Of a stretch of DNA of 64,000 nt, positions 32,594 through 41,015 are shown one piece after another. The position numbers and the translations under genes were made by a program. This stretch comes from SZUA-36 sp964650905. Its GTDB lineage: Bacteria > Pseudomonadota > Gammaproteobacteria > Xanthomonadales > SZUA-36. The DNA lies in contig CAZYVH010000005.1 of assembly GCA_964650905.1 (NCBI GenBank), forward strand, positions 1 to 64,000. Reading direction: 5' to 3'. Below the pieces are notes generated by a model. It ran no database searches, was not told where the DNA came from, and saw nothing but the letters and a program-made list of their open reading frames with translations. The stretch's first letter is position 1, and the number at the start of each line of letters is the position of its first letter.

Positions 32594-34426
32594 ATGTGTG
32601 GAATCGTTGCGGCGGCCGCCAGGCGAAATGTCACGGATGTCCTGATCAATGGATTGCGTACGCTCGAGTATCGTGGCTATGACTCGGCCGGTGTTGCTTT
32701 GCAACAGGATGGTCACCTGGCACGACAACGAACCGCGGGCAAGGTAAAAGATCTCGAGACGCTACTGCGATCAACACCGATGGAGGGCCACTGCGGTATC
32801 GCCCATACGCGCTGGGCGACACATGGTTTACCGACCACCGAAAACGCCCATCCCCATATCTCAGGCAGGCAACTGGCGCTGGTCCACAATGGCATCATTG
32901 AGAACCACGAGGAATTGCGTCAGGAATTACACCAGGCCGGTTACCATTTCAATTCCGCAACCGATACCGAGGTCATGGTCCACCTGATCGCTCATCTGAT
33001 GGAGTCCGGTCACGGACTTTTTTCTGCGGTGCGCAAAGCGGTCACCCGTCTGCGTGGCGCCTATGCCATTGCCGTAATCTGTGCGCTTGAGCCCGGTGTT
33101 GTGGTCGGGGCTCGCAAAGGCAGCCCGTTGGTGTTGGGTGTGGGGGCGGGTGAAAATTTCCTCGCTTCAGATGTTTATCCGTTGCTGGGTGAAACCTGCC
33201 GTTTCGTATTCCTGCAGGAAGGTGACCTGGTCGCCCTCAACACGGATACGTATGAGATACGTGATGAAAATGACGTTGTTGTCGAGCGGCCAGTCAAGAC
33301 CGTTGAGACATCCAAAGACACGGTTCAGCGGGGCGATTACGCACATTACATGCTCAAGGAAATCTTTGAACAACCGCAGGCGGTGGCAGAGACGCTGGAA
33401 GGGCGCATCAGTGTGGGTCGCGTGATGCCAAACATTTTCGGGGTAAACGCAGATGCGATACTGGACCAAATACGGCAGGTGCAAATCGTTGCTTGTGGCA
33501 CCTCTTACCATGCCGGTCTGGTTGCCAGTTACCAGTTGGAGGAGTTGGCCGGGATTTCGTGCAAGGCGGAAATCGCCAGTGAATACCGTTACCGTCGGGC
33601 GGTGGTCGCAGACAACAGCCTGTTTGTTGCCATATCGCAATCGGGTGAAACTGCCGACACGCTGGCTGCCCTCAAATACGCCAGGCAGGCAGGCTATACC
33701 GCGACACTGGCGATTTGTAACGTTGCTGAAAGCTCCATCGTGCGTGAGGCCGAATTGGTTTTGATGACCCGTGCCGGTCCGGAGATTGGCGTGGCTTCCA
33801 CCAAGGCATTTACAACCCAGTTGGTCGCGTTACAGTTGTTGATCCTGGAATTGGCAAGGTTGAACGGCATCGACCCGAACGTTTACGCCGCCAGGGTGGC
33901 TGATCTGAACCGTTTGCCAGATCTGCTCAACCAGGCACTGGCACTGGACTCTGAATTTGCAGCCCTGTCGAAGGCCTTTGTTAACAAGAGCCATGCCCTG
34001 TTCCTGGGTCGAGGCAGTCATTACCCGATCGCCATGGAAGGCGCACTCAAACTCAAGGAAATTTCCTATATTCACGCGGAGGCCTATGCCGCCGGCGAAC
34101 TCAAGCACGGGCCGCTGGCGCTGGTGGACGCGCAGATGCCGGTGTTCGCAGTGGCGCCCAACAACACCCTGCTGGAAAAGCTCATCAGCAATATTGAAGA
34201 AGTCAGCGCCAGGGGTGGTGAGCTGTATGTGATCGCGGATACTGATGTTGTCGCAAATTTCAAACAGCATCACGGGTATATAATCGGTCTTGATACCGGT
34301 GGTCCCTTGCTGGCGCCCGTGGTGATGACCATCCCGCTGCAGTTACTGGCCTATCACGTGGCATTAGAACGTGGCACGGATGTCGACCAGCCCCGCAACC
34401 TGGCCAAGTCGGTGACTGTGGAGTAA
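32594..34426 (+). CDS. glmS: Glutamine-fructose-6-phosphate aminotransferase (isomerising)
   Basis: A 610-residue enzyme making glucosamine-6-phosphate from fructose-6-phosphate and glutamine. Cys2 in MCGIVAA is the N-terminal nucleophile of the glutaminase domain (about 1-230; RTLEYRGYDSAG, HTRWATHG). Two SIS domains follow (VACGTSYHAGLVASYQLEEL, SQSGETADTLAALKYAR, FLGRGSHYPIAMEGALKLKE). The C-terminus is DQPRNLAKSVTVE with the catalytic Lys. It forms an operon with glmU and possibly exbD, which starts 2 bp after its stop. Confidence 0.97.
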   Translation: MCGIVAAAARRNVTDVLINGLRTLEYRGYDSAGVALQQDGHLARQRTAGKVKDLETLLRSTPMEGHCGIAHTRWATHGLPTTENAHPHISGRQLALVHNGIIENHEELRQELHQAGYHFNSATDTEVMVHLIAHLMESGHGLFSAVRKAVTRLRGAYAIAVICALEPGVVVGARKGSPLVLGVGAGENFLASDVYPLLGETCRFVFLQEGDLVALNTDTYEIRDENDVVVERPVKTVETSKDTVQRGDYAHYMLKEIFEQPQAVAETLEGRISVGRVMPNIFGVNADAILDQIRQVQIVACGTSYHAGLVASYQLEELAGISCKAEIASEYRYRRAVVADNSLFVAISQSGETADTLAALKYARQAGYTATLAICNVAESSIVREAELVLMTRAGPEIGVASTKAFTTQLVALQLLILELARLNGIDPNVYAARVADLNRLPDLLNQALALDSEFAALSKAFVNKSHALFLGRGSHYPIAMEGALKLKEISYIHAEAYAAGELKHGPLALVDAQMPVFAVAPNNTLLEKLISNIEEVSARGGELYVIADTDVVANFKQHHGYIIGLDTGGPLLAPVVMTIPLQLLAYHVALERGTDVDQPRNLAKSVTVE

Positions 34427-34428
34427 TC

Positions 34429-34836
34429 ATGCGCAGAAAAAGCCATACCAGTGATGAGGCGGAGATCAACATCACACCGATGCTGGACATCGTTTTCATC
34501 ATGCTCATCTTTTTTATCGTGACAACGTCGTTTGTCAAGGAAAAAGGCCTCGAGGTTTCCCGCCCGTCCAGTACGCCACCCAGGGAAATGAAAAAGAGCA
34601 AGGGACCGATCGTGGTCAAGATCGACGCCAACAGCAATATCATACTCAAGGGACGTATGCTGGAACGTAAGGCGGTGCAAGCCAACCTGGAGCGCGAGAA
34701 GGCTGAAAAACCTGATTCTCCACTAATCATTGCCGCACATCCAGACGCGGAAACCGACGCCCTGGTGACCATCCTCGATGCGGCCAGGGAAGTTGACGTT
34801 GAAAGTGTCAGTGTTGCCACGACCCGTCGTGAGTAA
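34429..34836 (+). CDS. ExbD/TolR family biopolymer transport protein
   Basis: A 135-residue single-span membrane protein. EINITPMLDIVFIMLIFFIV is the transmembrane segment with the conserved proton-conducting Asp (Asp20), followed by a periplasmic domain (GPIVVKIDANSNIILKGRML, DAETDALVTILDAAREV). ExbD normally works with ExbB/TolQ-type stators and a TonB or TolA partner; none of these is encoded in this window. Starting 2 bp after glmS, it is probably co-transcribed with it, an uncommon neighbour. Confidence 0.88.
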   Translation: MRRKSHTSDEAEINITPMLDIVFIMLIFFIVTTSFVKEKGLEVSRPSSTPPREMKKSKGPIVVKIDANSNIILKGRMLERKAVQANLEREKAEKPDSPLIIAAHPDAETDALVTILDAAREVDVESVSVATTRRE

Positions 34837-34880
34837 CGTGAGTAACGACAGCAGTTTTTTTGTGCCCTGAATATTGCACC

Positions 34881-35843
34881 GTGACGATTTCGCAAGGCGT
34901 ATTCCTGGACCTGGGTTCGCTGGATGACGGCGACCTCGATGCACGTAGCCTGGACCATACATTGCCGGGCTGGCAATGGTATGCGTTTACAGCGCCCGCG
35001 AAAGTCTCAGAGCGTATCCGAAACGCCGATGTGGTAGTAACCAACAAGTGTGTTCTCGACCGTTCAACACTGACGCTGGCAAGACAACTCAAGCTTGTCG
35101 CGATTGCCGCCACGGGTACCAACGTGGTTGACCTGGATGCGGCCAGGGACCTTGGTATCCGCGTGTGCAATGTCAGGGATTACGCGACCCATTCCGTCGC
35201 ACAGCATGTGATCACGCTCATCCTCAACCTGGCCACCGCCCAGCCGTTTTACTTCCGACGGGTCCTTGCGGGAGACTGGAGTGCGGCGGAGCAGTTCAGT
35301 CTGCATGACCACGGCATCCGGGAAATACAGGGTCTGCAACTGGGTATCGTCGGTCATGGCATACTTGGCCGGGCGGTGGCACAACTGGCCAGACGTCTGG
35401 GTATGAACGTGCTGGTCGCCGAGCACCAGGGCCGCCGGGTACGGCCCGACCGGTTGAAATTTGAAGACGTGATCGCTGTTGCCGATGTGATCAGTCTTCA
35501 TTGTCCACTGAATGCCGAGACGCAGGATTTGTTTGACCGGCAACTCATCCGCACAATGAAACGCAGCGCCTTTTTGATCAACACCGCTCGCGGTGGCATT
35601 GTCGTCGAGCAGGACCTTGCCGATGCCCTGCGCTCAGGTGATATTGCCGGTGCCGGTGTGGATACCCTGAGCGTTGAGCCGCCACCTCCGGATCATCCAT
35701 TACTGATGCCGGATATCCCGAACCTGATCCTGACACCGCATAACGCCTGGGCAAGCAAACCCGCGCGGCAGGTCTGTATCGATCAGATTGCAGAGGTCAT
35801 CAACGCGTTCAAACACGGGCAGCCCATCAACACAGTTGTATAA
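34881..35843 (+). CDS. D-2-hydroxyacid dehydrogenase (glycerate/hydroxypyruvate reductase-like)
   Basis: A 320-residue NAD(P)-dependent dehydrogenase. LKLVAIAATGTNVVDLDAAR and NVRDYATHSVAQHVITLIL belong to the substrate domain. LQLGIVGHGILGRAVAQLAR is the dinucleotide-binding loop. Catalytic Arg lies in LINTARGGIVVEQ, Glu in DTLSVEPPPPDHPLL and His in LILTPHNAWAS. This matches HprA-type glycerate dehydrogenases. The start is probably GTG 34881 (MTISQGVFLDLG); the frame opens at TTG 34860. Confidence 0.85.
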   Translation: MTISQGVFLDLGSLDDGDLDARSLDHTLPGWQWYAFTAPAKVSERIRNADVVVTNKCVLDRSTLTLARQLKLVAIAATGTNVVDLDAARDLGIRVCNVRDYATHSVAQHVITLILNLATAQPFYFRRVLAGDWSAAEQFSLHDHGIREIQGLQLGIVGHGILGRAVAQLARRLGMNVLVAEHQGRRVRPDRLKFEDVIAVADVISLHCPLNAETQDLFDRQLIRTMKRSAFLINTARGGIVVEQDLADALRSGDIAGAGVDTLSVEPPPPDHPLLMPDIPNLILTPHNAWASKPARQVCIDQIAEVINAFKHGQPINTVV

Positions 35844-36160
35844 ACTTCCCTTATTCGATAATGGCTTTTAGGCCATAGCAGTTTGTATTTTGGGTCTGAA
35901 GGGTCAAGCTGAATATACAGGTTAATTTAAGCAAAACGTCGTCAAACGACTATGCTTAACTTGAGACCATGGGAGAAAAGCTAATGAATCACCATCAAAA
36001 ACTGTTGTTAACACTGGTCTGCACGCTGGCAATGCTGGGTTTGACACGCCTGTTATCACGCAGTGCCCGAAGGTGATACAGCTGCTATCGCTTACAAGCA
36101 TACACCCATACCGGGCTGGCATTTATCCTATTTGCTGGCTTGAGGCGGAGCTACCATTGA
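35844..36160. other. Intergenic region upstream of the TIR cluster with a possible short peptide
   Basis: A 30-codon frame at 35984-36076 on the + strand (MNHHQKLLLTLVCTLAMLGL, then TRLLSRSARR) reads like a signal peptide or a single hydrophobic helix and has GGGAGA upstream. It may be a tiny membrane peptide or the start of a lost secreted protein. No other gene is supported in these 317 bp. Confidence 0.35.
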
Positions 36161-38239
36161 ATGACTGAGCTTCGATACCGTGCGTACATAAGCTACAGCC
36201 ATCGGGATGAGCATTGGGCTGCGTGGCTGCACCACGCCCTGGAGAATTATCGGCTGCCCCGCAAACTGGTTGGTATCAAAACATCGCGGGGTGATGTGCC
36301 CCCACGTATCCGTCCGGTATTCCGCGACCGTGATGATCTGTCTTCTGCTACCGATTTGGGCGAAACCGTCAAACAGGCGCTGGCGAATTCGGAAAATATG
36401 ATCCTTCTTTGTTCTCCCGACGCCGCCGATTCACATTGGGTCAATGAAGAAGTCCGGCAATTTGCCCGCACCCAGAGACAGGAAAACATTTTCTGTGTTG
36501 TCGTCGATGGTGAACCCGGAGGCGAAGCCGGTCACAATTGCTTTCCTGCGGCGCTGGCGGAAATCGGCATGCCAGAACCGCTGGCGGCGGATGTGCGCAA
36601 ATGGGCTGACGGTAAGCACCTCTCAATGTTGAAACTGGTTGCGGGCATGCTCGGTCTGCCACTTGATCGCTTGCGACGAAGAGATTTGCAAAAACGAAAA
36701 AGGGTATGGGCGTTGACAGGCCTCGTGTCCACTTTGGCCGTGGCTGTGCTGATCACGGCCATCACCGCACGAATTTCTGCACAACAGCGGCGGGTCTCGG
36801 GTGAGTCATTGGTGAAATACAAGCTCAACGAATTGCGGACCATGTTAAATGTCACAGACGACCCTGAGAATCTAAGTCGTTTAACGCAGTGGGACAAAAA
36901 AGATCTGGCCCGCTTGATTGGTTACGCTGGTGTCGGGGAGGACGCGCTGGTTAAATCAGCACTGGACCTGCGCAAACAGGGTAACGGTCTTTACCTCAGC
37001 GGTCAGTGGCCGGAAGCCATGGAAAAATTTCAACAATCCTGGGCGCTCCTGGCGGAAAGCTACCGGCTAAAACGAAGCGACCAGAGCATATTTTTTGAAC
37101 TGGGGCAGGCCGAGTTTTATATCGGCCAGATTTATGCAGACCAGGGTGAATTGGACAAGGCTGAAAAAGCGTTCACGACCTACGCTGAAATTACCCGGCG
37201 TCTGATCGTTTCGCAACCGGAAAATGCCGAATGGGTCCTGGAAATGGCATATGCCCTGACCAACCTTGGCTTTCTGGAAAATATGATTAATGCCGGCAAC
37301 CCGGAGCGCAGCTTGCAATTGATGCAATCTGCGCTGGAATACAACCAGATTGCGCTGGTGCTTGATCCAAATAATGAAGCCTACCAATCTGAACTCGGTC
37401 AGTCACATGCCTTTCTTGCGGATGCACAGCGTGGCGTTTGTGATCTTGAGGGTGCCTTGCAATCGCGTCAGAAAAACGTTTCGTTGGAACGGGAGATATT
37501 GAGCCGGGATAGTGACAATATCGCTAAGATGCAGTTGCTGGCTTTTGCACTCAGCGGTCTGGCGGTTGTACAGGAAGAATTAGGTCGGGAAGAGGTGGCA
37601 ATAAAGAGTCTGGATGAGGCCTTGCAACTGATGGAGTCAGTGGCGCGACAGACCCCCGGGGTCAGAAAGATCACACGTTTCATATTGCGTCGTAAGGCCA
37701 AAATGGCAAGGTTGATGGCATACGCTGGAGAAAAAGACAGTGCCAGGGAATACCTCAAGGCATTGGAGCCACAATGGCAGACTTATTTTAAGAACGCCCC
37801 TTCTGACAATTTTTCGGCCAGCGAGGAATATGCAATCTGGTTGCTTGATCGTGCATGGCTTGCCCGGTCAGAGGCTCAGCCGGTGCTTGCCGGTAAGATG
37901 CTCGGCGAAGCCATGACCGGCCTTGCAGCGGTACTACACAAGCTACCGGGGAATCGCAGCATGGAAAACCTGTTGATGGCGGCGGTTTTTCAATACTGGG
38001 AGTTGAGCCAGATGCTGCCACCACAGGCTGTATTATCCTTGCTGCCTGATTACCAGGCCAGCGGCGGGCGTTTACGGGCGTGTCTTGATGCCAGTATGGC
38101 TGTCAGACAGGATATCATGACAGGTAACAATGTGCGTGCGGCTAAGTTGACCGCCAAACTGCTGATCAATGGCTATCATGAAGCCGGTTTTACACGTGTA
38201 TGCAGAGCCTACGCGTTGTGCAGTGAGAAGGACCGGTGA
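36161..38239 (+). CDS. TIR domain - transmembrane helix - TPR protein
   Basis: A 692-residue protein. Residues 1-165 form a TIR domain: YRAYISYSHRDEHWAAWLHH, PPRIRPVFRDRDDLSSATDL and LLCSPDAADSHWVNEEVRQF, where Glu97, four residues after Trp93, is in the position of the catalytic Glu of TIR NADases. A membrane helix lies at about 182-203. Residues 260-680 are helical TPR-like repeats (GLYLSGQWPEAMEKFQQSW, GQIYADQGELDKAEKAFTTY). Bacterial TIR domains hydrolyse or cyclise NAD+ in defence; the TPRs could sense a trigger. It leads a cluster with a secreted protein and a SLOG-TM protein. Confidence 0.88.
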   Translation: MTELRYRAYISYSHRDEHWAAWLHHALENYRLPRKLVGIKTSRGDVPPRIRPVFRDRDDLSSATDLGETVKQALANSENMILLCSPDAADSHWVNEEVRQFARTQRQENIFCVVVDGEPGGEAGHNCFPAALAEIGMPEPLAADVRKWADGKHLSMLKLVAGMLGLPLDRLRRRDLQKRKRVWALTGLVSTLAVAVLITAITARISAQQRRVSGESLVKYKLNELRTMLNVTDDPENLSRLTQWDKKDLARLIGYAGVGEDALVKSALDLRKQGNGLYLSGQWPEAMEKFQQSWALLAESYRLKRSDQSIFFELGQAEFYIGQIYADQGELDKAEKAFTTYAEITRRLIVSQPENAEWVLEMAYALTNLGFLENMINAGNPERSLQLMQSALEYNQIALVLDPNNEAYQSELGQSHAFLADAQRGVCDLEGALQSRQKNVSLEREILSRDSDNIAKMQLLAFALSGLAVVQEELGREEVAIKSLDEALQLMESVARQTPGVRKITRFILRRKAKMARLMAYAGEKDSAREYLKALEPQWQTYFKNAPSDNFSASEEYAIWLLDRAWLARSEAQPVLAGKMLGEAMTGLAAVLHKLPGNRSMENLLMAAVFQYWELSQMLPPQAVLSLLPDYQASGGRLRACLDASMAVRQDIMTGNNVRAAKLTAKLLINGYHEAGFTRVCRAYALCSEKDR

Positions 38240-38291
38240 CCCTTCCATTACATGTCGTTTATATGGTCACCATAAAAACTTGGGAGTATCG

Positions 38292-38894
38292 ATGATGAAA
38301 ACACTGAAAAAATTAACGCGAACATGGCTCATACAGATAACCGTGATGGTTTCGCTGGTATTATTTGCTGTCAACTTACAAGCGGCAAATTTCAAAGTGA
38401 ATATGAAAGTATCCTCCGATGGTTCGGCCCTGGATATCACCTCAGATATGCCTGCCGACCAGAGATGTTCTGCGAACCTGGTACCGCCACCCGTCAAGGG
38501 TTGTATGCGTGTCAAGGACAGGCCGCTTTTCAGAACCGCCCATATGACCTTTGGATTGCCCGACAGCGTGGCTTGCGGTGCAAATGGCCGGGGTACCTGG
38601 AAGCTTCGCGAGGTTTACCTGGGTGGACAGGACAAAAGTGTGAAGCCCGGGGCAAGCTATAATTGGGGTGATCTGAGTCCTGAGGTACAGGCTGATTTCG
38701 ATGTGAATAATCCGGTAAGTGGTTTACTTAATAATGCATCTCAGGGTAAAAAAAACCTGAAAATCAAAAATAAAAATAAATCAAAATACACCATTTGGTA
38801 CAAGGTGGTCGCCAAATGCATGGACGGTAACAACGAAATTGGTGGCTCAATTGAAACTGACCCGCGTATTGAAAATGAAGGCAAGCCCAACTGA
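38292..38894 (+). CDS. Secreted protein of unknown function in the TIR/SLOG cluster (200 aa)
   Basis: The start at 38292 (GGGAG upstream) gives a signal peptide (WLIQITVMVSLVLFAVNLQA). The mature part is predicted beta-rich, with Cys residues in DQRCSANLVPPPVKGCMRV, SVACGANGRGTW and VAKCMDGNN, which could form disulfides. A Lys-rich stretch (GKKNLKIKNKNKSKYTIWYK) lies near residues 152-171. I do not recognise it. It sits between the TIR-TPR and SLOG-TM genes, 52 bp after the first and 30 bp before the second, suggesting co-transcription. Confidence 0.7.
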   Translation: MMKTLKKLTRTWLIQITVMVSLVLFAVNLQAANFKVNMKVSSDGSALDITSDMPADQRCSANLVPPPVKGCMRVKDRPLFRTAHMTFGLPDSVACGANGRGTWKLREVYLGGQDKSVKPGASYNWGDLSPEVQADFDVNNPVSGLLNNASQGKKNLKIKNKNKSKYTIWYKVVAKCMDGNNEIGGSIETDPRIENEGKPN

Positions 38895-38924
38895 ATGGTC
38901 GACCATGCTGCTTGCTGAAATCGT

Positions 38925-40625
38925 ATGCAATTGACCATCGGCGTCACCGGTCACCGCGACCTGGTGGTCGAGGAAATTCCTGCACTCAAGGATGCGGTGC
39001 GGGGATTTTTTCAGCAGTTAAGACAGGAGTTTCCTGACCTTGGTTTGCAATTGATCAACCCGCTGGCCGAAGGCAGCGACCAACTGGTGGCGGAAATCGC
39101 GCTCGACCTGGGTATTGATCTGATCGTGCCGATGCCAATGCCGCAGGATGAGTACGAGCAAGATTTCTCGAGTGCGCAAGGCGTGGAGACCTTAAGGGCA
39201 ACGTTGCCACGAGCGCGGGTCATCCAGCTCAGAGCCAGTCCGGAAATCATGGGTCTTGTGGATACGTCAAGACGGCGTGAGCTTTTATACGCCCGCCTGG
39301 GTGTTTTTATATCCAACCACAGCCAGATATTGCTGGCCTTGTGGGACGGCAAAGAATCTGCGACCACGGGTGGCACGGCAGGTGTGGTCCAGTACCACCT
39401 GACCGCAGTCATGCCGGGATTAATGGTGGCAGAAAAATCCCCCAACCTGCTGGCCGACAATGAAAATGATCTGGCTTTCCATATTGTGATTTCAAGGAAC
39501 CGGCCTAACGGCCAGCCACGCGAAGGCATGCAGCCACTGCAAACCGCCTGGGTCACGGCCCATTTCGGACGTGCCAGCGGTGACCCCATGCCGTTTGATT
39601 ATGAAATCATGTTGCACCGTCTTGAGGATTTTAACCACGACAGGCAACGTTACCGTGAATCGATTGAGCAAGAAGGCATGGAATTCCTCACTGACCCACC
39701 GGATACCGACATTCCGGTTGGAATTGCAGCCATTAGCAAGATCTATCAGGCGGCCGATTGGCTGGCAGTACATTTTCAAAAACGGGTCACGGCCAGTCTG
39801 CTGGCTGTACACAGCTTGGCGGTCCTCATGGGGTTGGCATTTATCGTCTATTCAGAAATTGACGGCCTCGATTTCCTGCTAAGCTTGTTCCTGTTGTTTT
39901 TCCTGACGGGTTTCGTCATTTATAGGGTTGGTGAACGCCGTCAGTGGCACCGCAAGTATCTGGATTACCGGGCCCTGGCAGAGGGCTTGCGGGTACAGCT
40001 TTACTGGAACCTCGCTGGTGTGGTTGATGTGCAGGCAGCAGAATTCACCTATGATAATTTCCTGCAAAAACAGGATGTGGATTTGGGTTGGATCCGCCAC
40101 GTGATGCGCAATGCCAGCCTTTTGCGCAGCCGTGCTGAGAGACCACCGCCACGATGGCTCGGCTGGGTGGTTGAACAATGGGTTGGTAATGAGACATCAG
40201 GCTCTGGACAATTGGTTTACTACCGGAGCAAGGAACTTGAAAAAATCCGCCGCTTCAAGCGTACGACCTTACTCGGCAAGTTGACCCTGTGGGCCGGTAT
40301 ACTGCTCGCCGTGGCGCTGGCGGTAAAAGGCACGGACATACCAGACAGCCAGCGGCACATACTTTTTATATTGATGGGTATCCTGCCATTGATTGCGGGT
40401 ATCCGGGATGCCTATTCCCACAAACAGGCAGAAAAGGAACTGATCAAACAGTACCGCTTCATGCATGGTATTTTTGGCAATGCCAAACGCCTTCTGGATG
40501 GTTCAGACGACGTGGAATTTCGCCGTCGTGTACTACGTGCGCTGGGTGATGCCGCGCTTGAGGAAAGCGCGGAATGGATTTTGATGCACCGTGAACGGCC
40601 ATTGGAACACAGTGGGTTAAGTTGA
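38925..40625 (+). CDS. SLOG-domain protein with two pairs of transmembrane helices
   Basis: A 566-residue protein. The N-terminus MQLTIGVTGHRDLV and GLQLINPLAEGSDQLVAEIA are the nucleotide-binding signature of the SLOG/LOG-like Rossmannoid superfamily (residues 1-230). Two helix pairs follow at about 289-334 and 438-485, with RQWHRKYLDYRALAEGLRVQLYW between them, reminiscent of SLATT/2TM effector domains that associate with SLOG and SMODS proteins. Such proteins are thought to sense nucleotide signals and disrupt the membrane. Paired with a TIR protein, it is a plausible effector. Confidence 0.8.
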   Translation: MQLTIGVTGHRDLVVEEIPALKDAVRGFFQQLRQEFPDLGLQLINPLAEGSDQLVAEIALDLGIDLIVPMPMPQDEYEQDFSSAQGVETLRATLPRARVIQLRASPEIMGLVDTSRRRELLYARLGVFISNHSQILLALWDGKESATTGGTAGVVQYHLTAVMPGLMVAEKSPNLLADNENDLAFHIVISRNRPNGQPREGMQPLQTAWVTAHFGRASGDPMPFDYEIMLHRLEDFNHDRQRYRESIEQEGMEFLTDPPDTDIPVGIAAISKIYQAADWLAVHFQKRVTASLLAVHSLAVLMGLAFIVYSEIDGLDFLLSLFLLFFLTGFVIYRVGERRQWHRKYLDYRALAEGLRVQLYWNLAGVVDVQAAEFTYDNFLQKQDVDLGWIRHVMRNASLLRSRAERPPPRWLGWVVEQWVGNETSGSGQLVYYRSKELEKIRRFKRTTLLGKLTLWAGILLAVALAVKGTDIPDSQRHILFILMGILPLIAGIRDAYSHKQAEKELIKQYRFMHGIFGNAKRLLDGSDDVEFRRRVLRALGDAALEESAEWILMHRERPLEHSGLS

Positions 40626-40643
40626 TAAACACCTTCTCGTGTG

Positions 40644-40977
40644 TCATGCCTGGCCTGACCCGGTGACGGTGCTGCGAATAGCGGAATCCGGGACACATGA
40701 AGCGTGAAGATGGACCCCGGGTCAAGCCCGGGGTGACGGTTGATCNNNNNNNNNNNNNNNNNNNNNNNNNNNNNNNNNNNNNNNNNNNNNNNNNNNNNNN
40801 NNNNNNNNNNNNNNNNNNNNNNNNNNNNNNNNNNNNNNNNNNNNNAGCCCGGGGTGACGGTTGATCAAGCCCGGGGTGACGGTTGATCAAGCCCGGGGTG
40901 ACGGTGGGTCAAGCCCGGGGTGACGGTTGATCAAGCCCGGGGTGACGGTTGATCAAACCCAGGGTGACGGCGGGTCA
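40644..40977. repeat. 22-bp tandem repeat array with assembly gap
   Basis: Units starting AGCCCGGGGTGACGGTTGAT recur every 22 bp at 40846, 40868, 40890, 40912 and 40934, with a degenerate unit at 40956; one more copy precedes the 100-N gap (40746-40845). The array continues REP-like sequence (40644-40740; GGGTCAAGCCCGGGGTGACG). The gap has a repeat unit on both sides, so the real copy number is unknown. Units are contiguous with no spacers, so it is not a CRISPR array. It lies between the SLOG-TM gene and the end of acsA. Confidence 0.85.
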
Positions 40978-41015
40978 TTGCGGGTGACGATATTTGGGTC
41001 AAGTGTGGGGCGTGA

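Noticed and set aside
31622..32728. Leftward 368-residue frame overlapping glmU
   Set aside because: Antisense to the beta-helix repeats of glmU; no recognisable domain and the glmU frame is unambiguous.
40846..40977. Regular repeats that might be a CRISPR array
   Set aside because: Units are contiguous at 22 bp without unique spacers, and there are no cas genes; they are tandem REP-like units.
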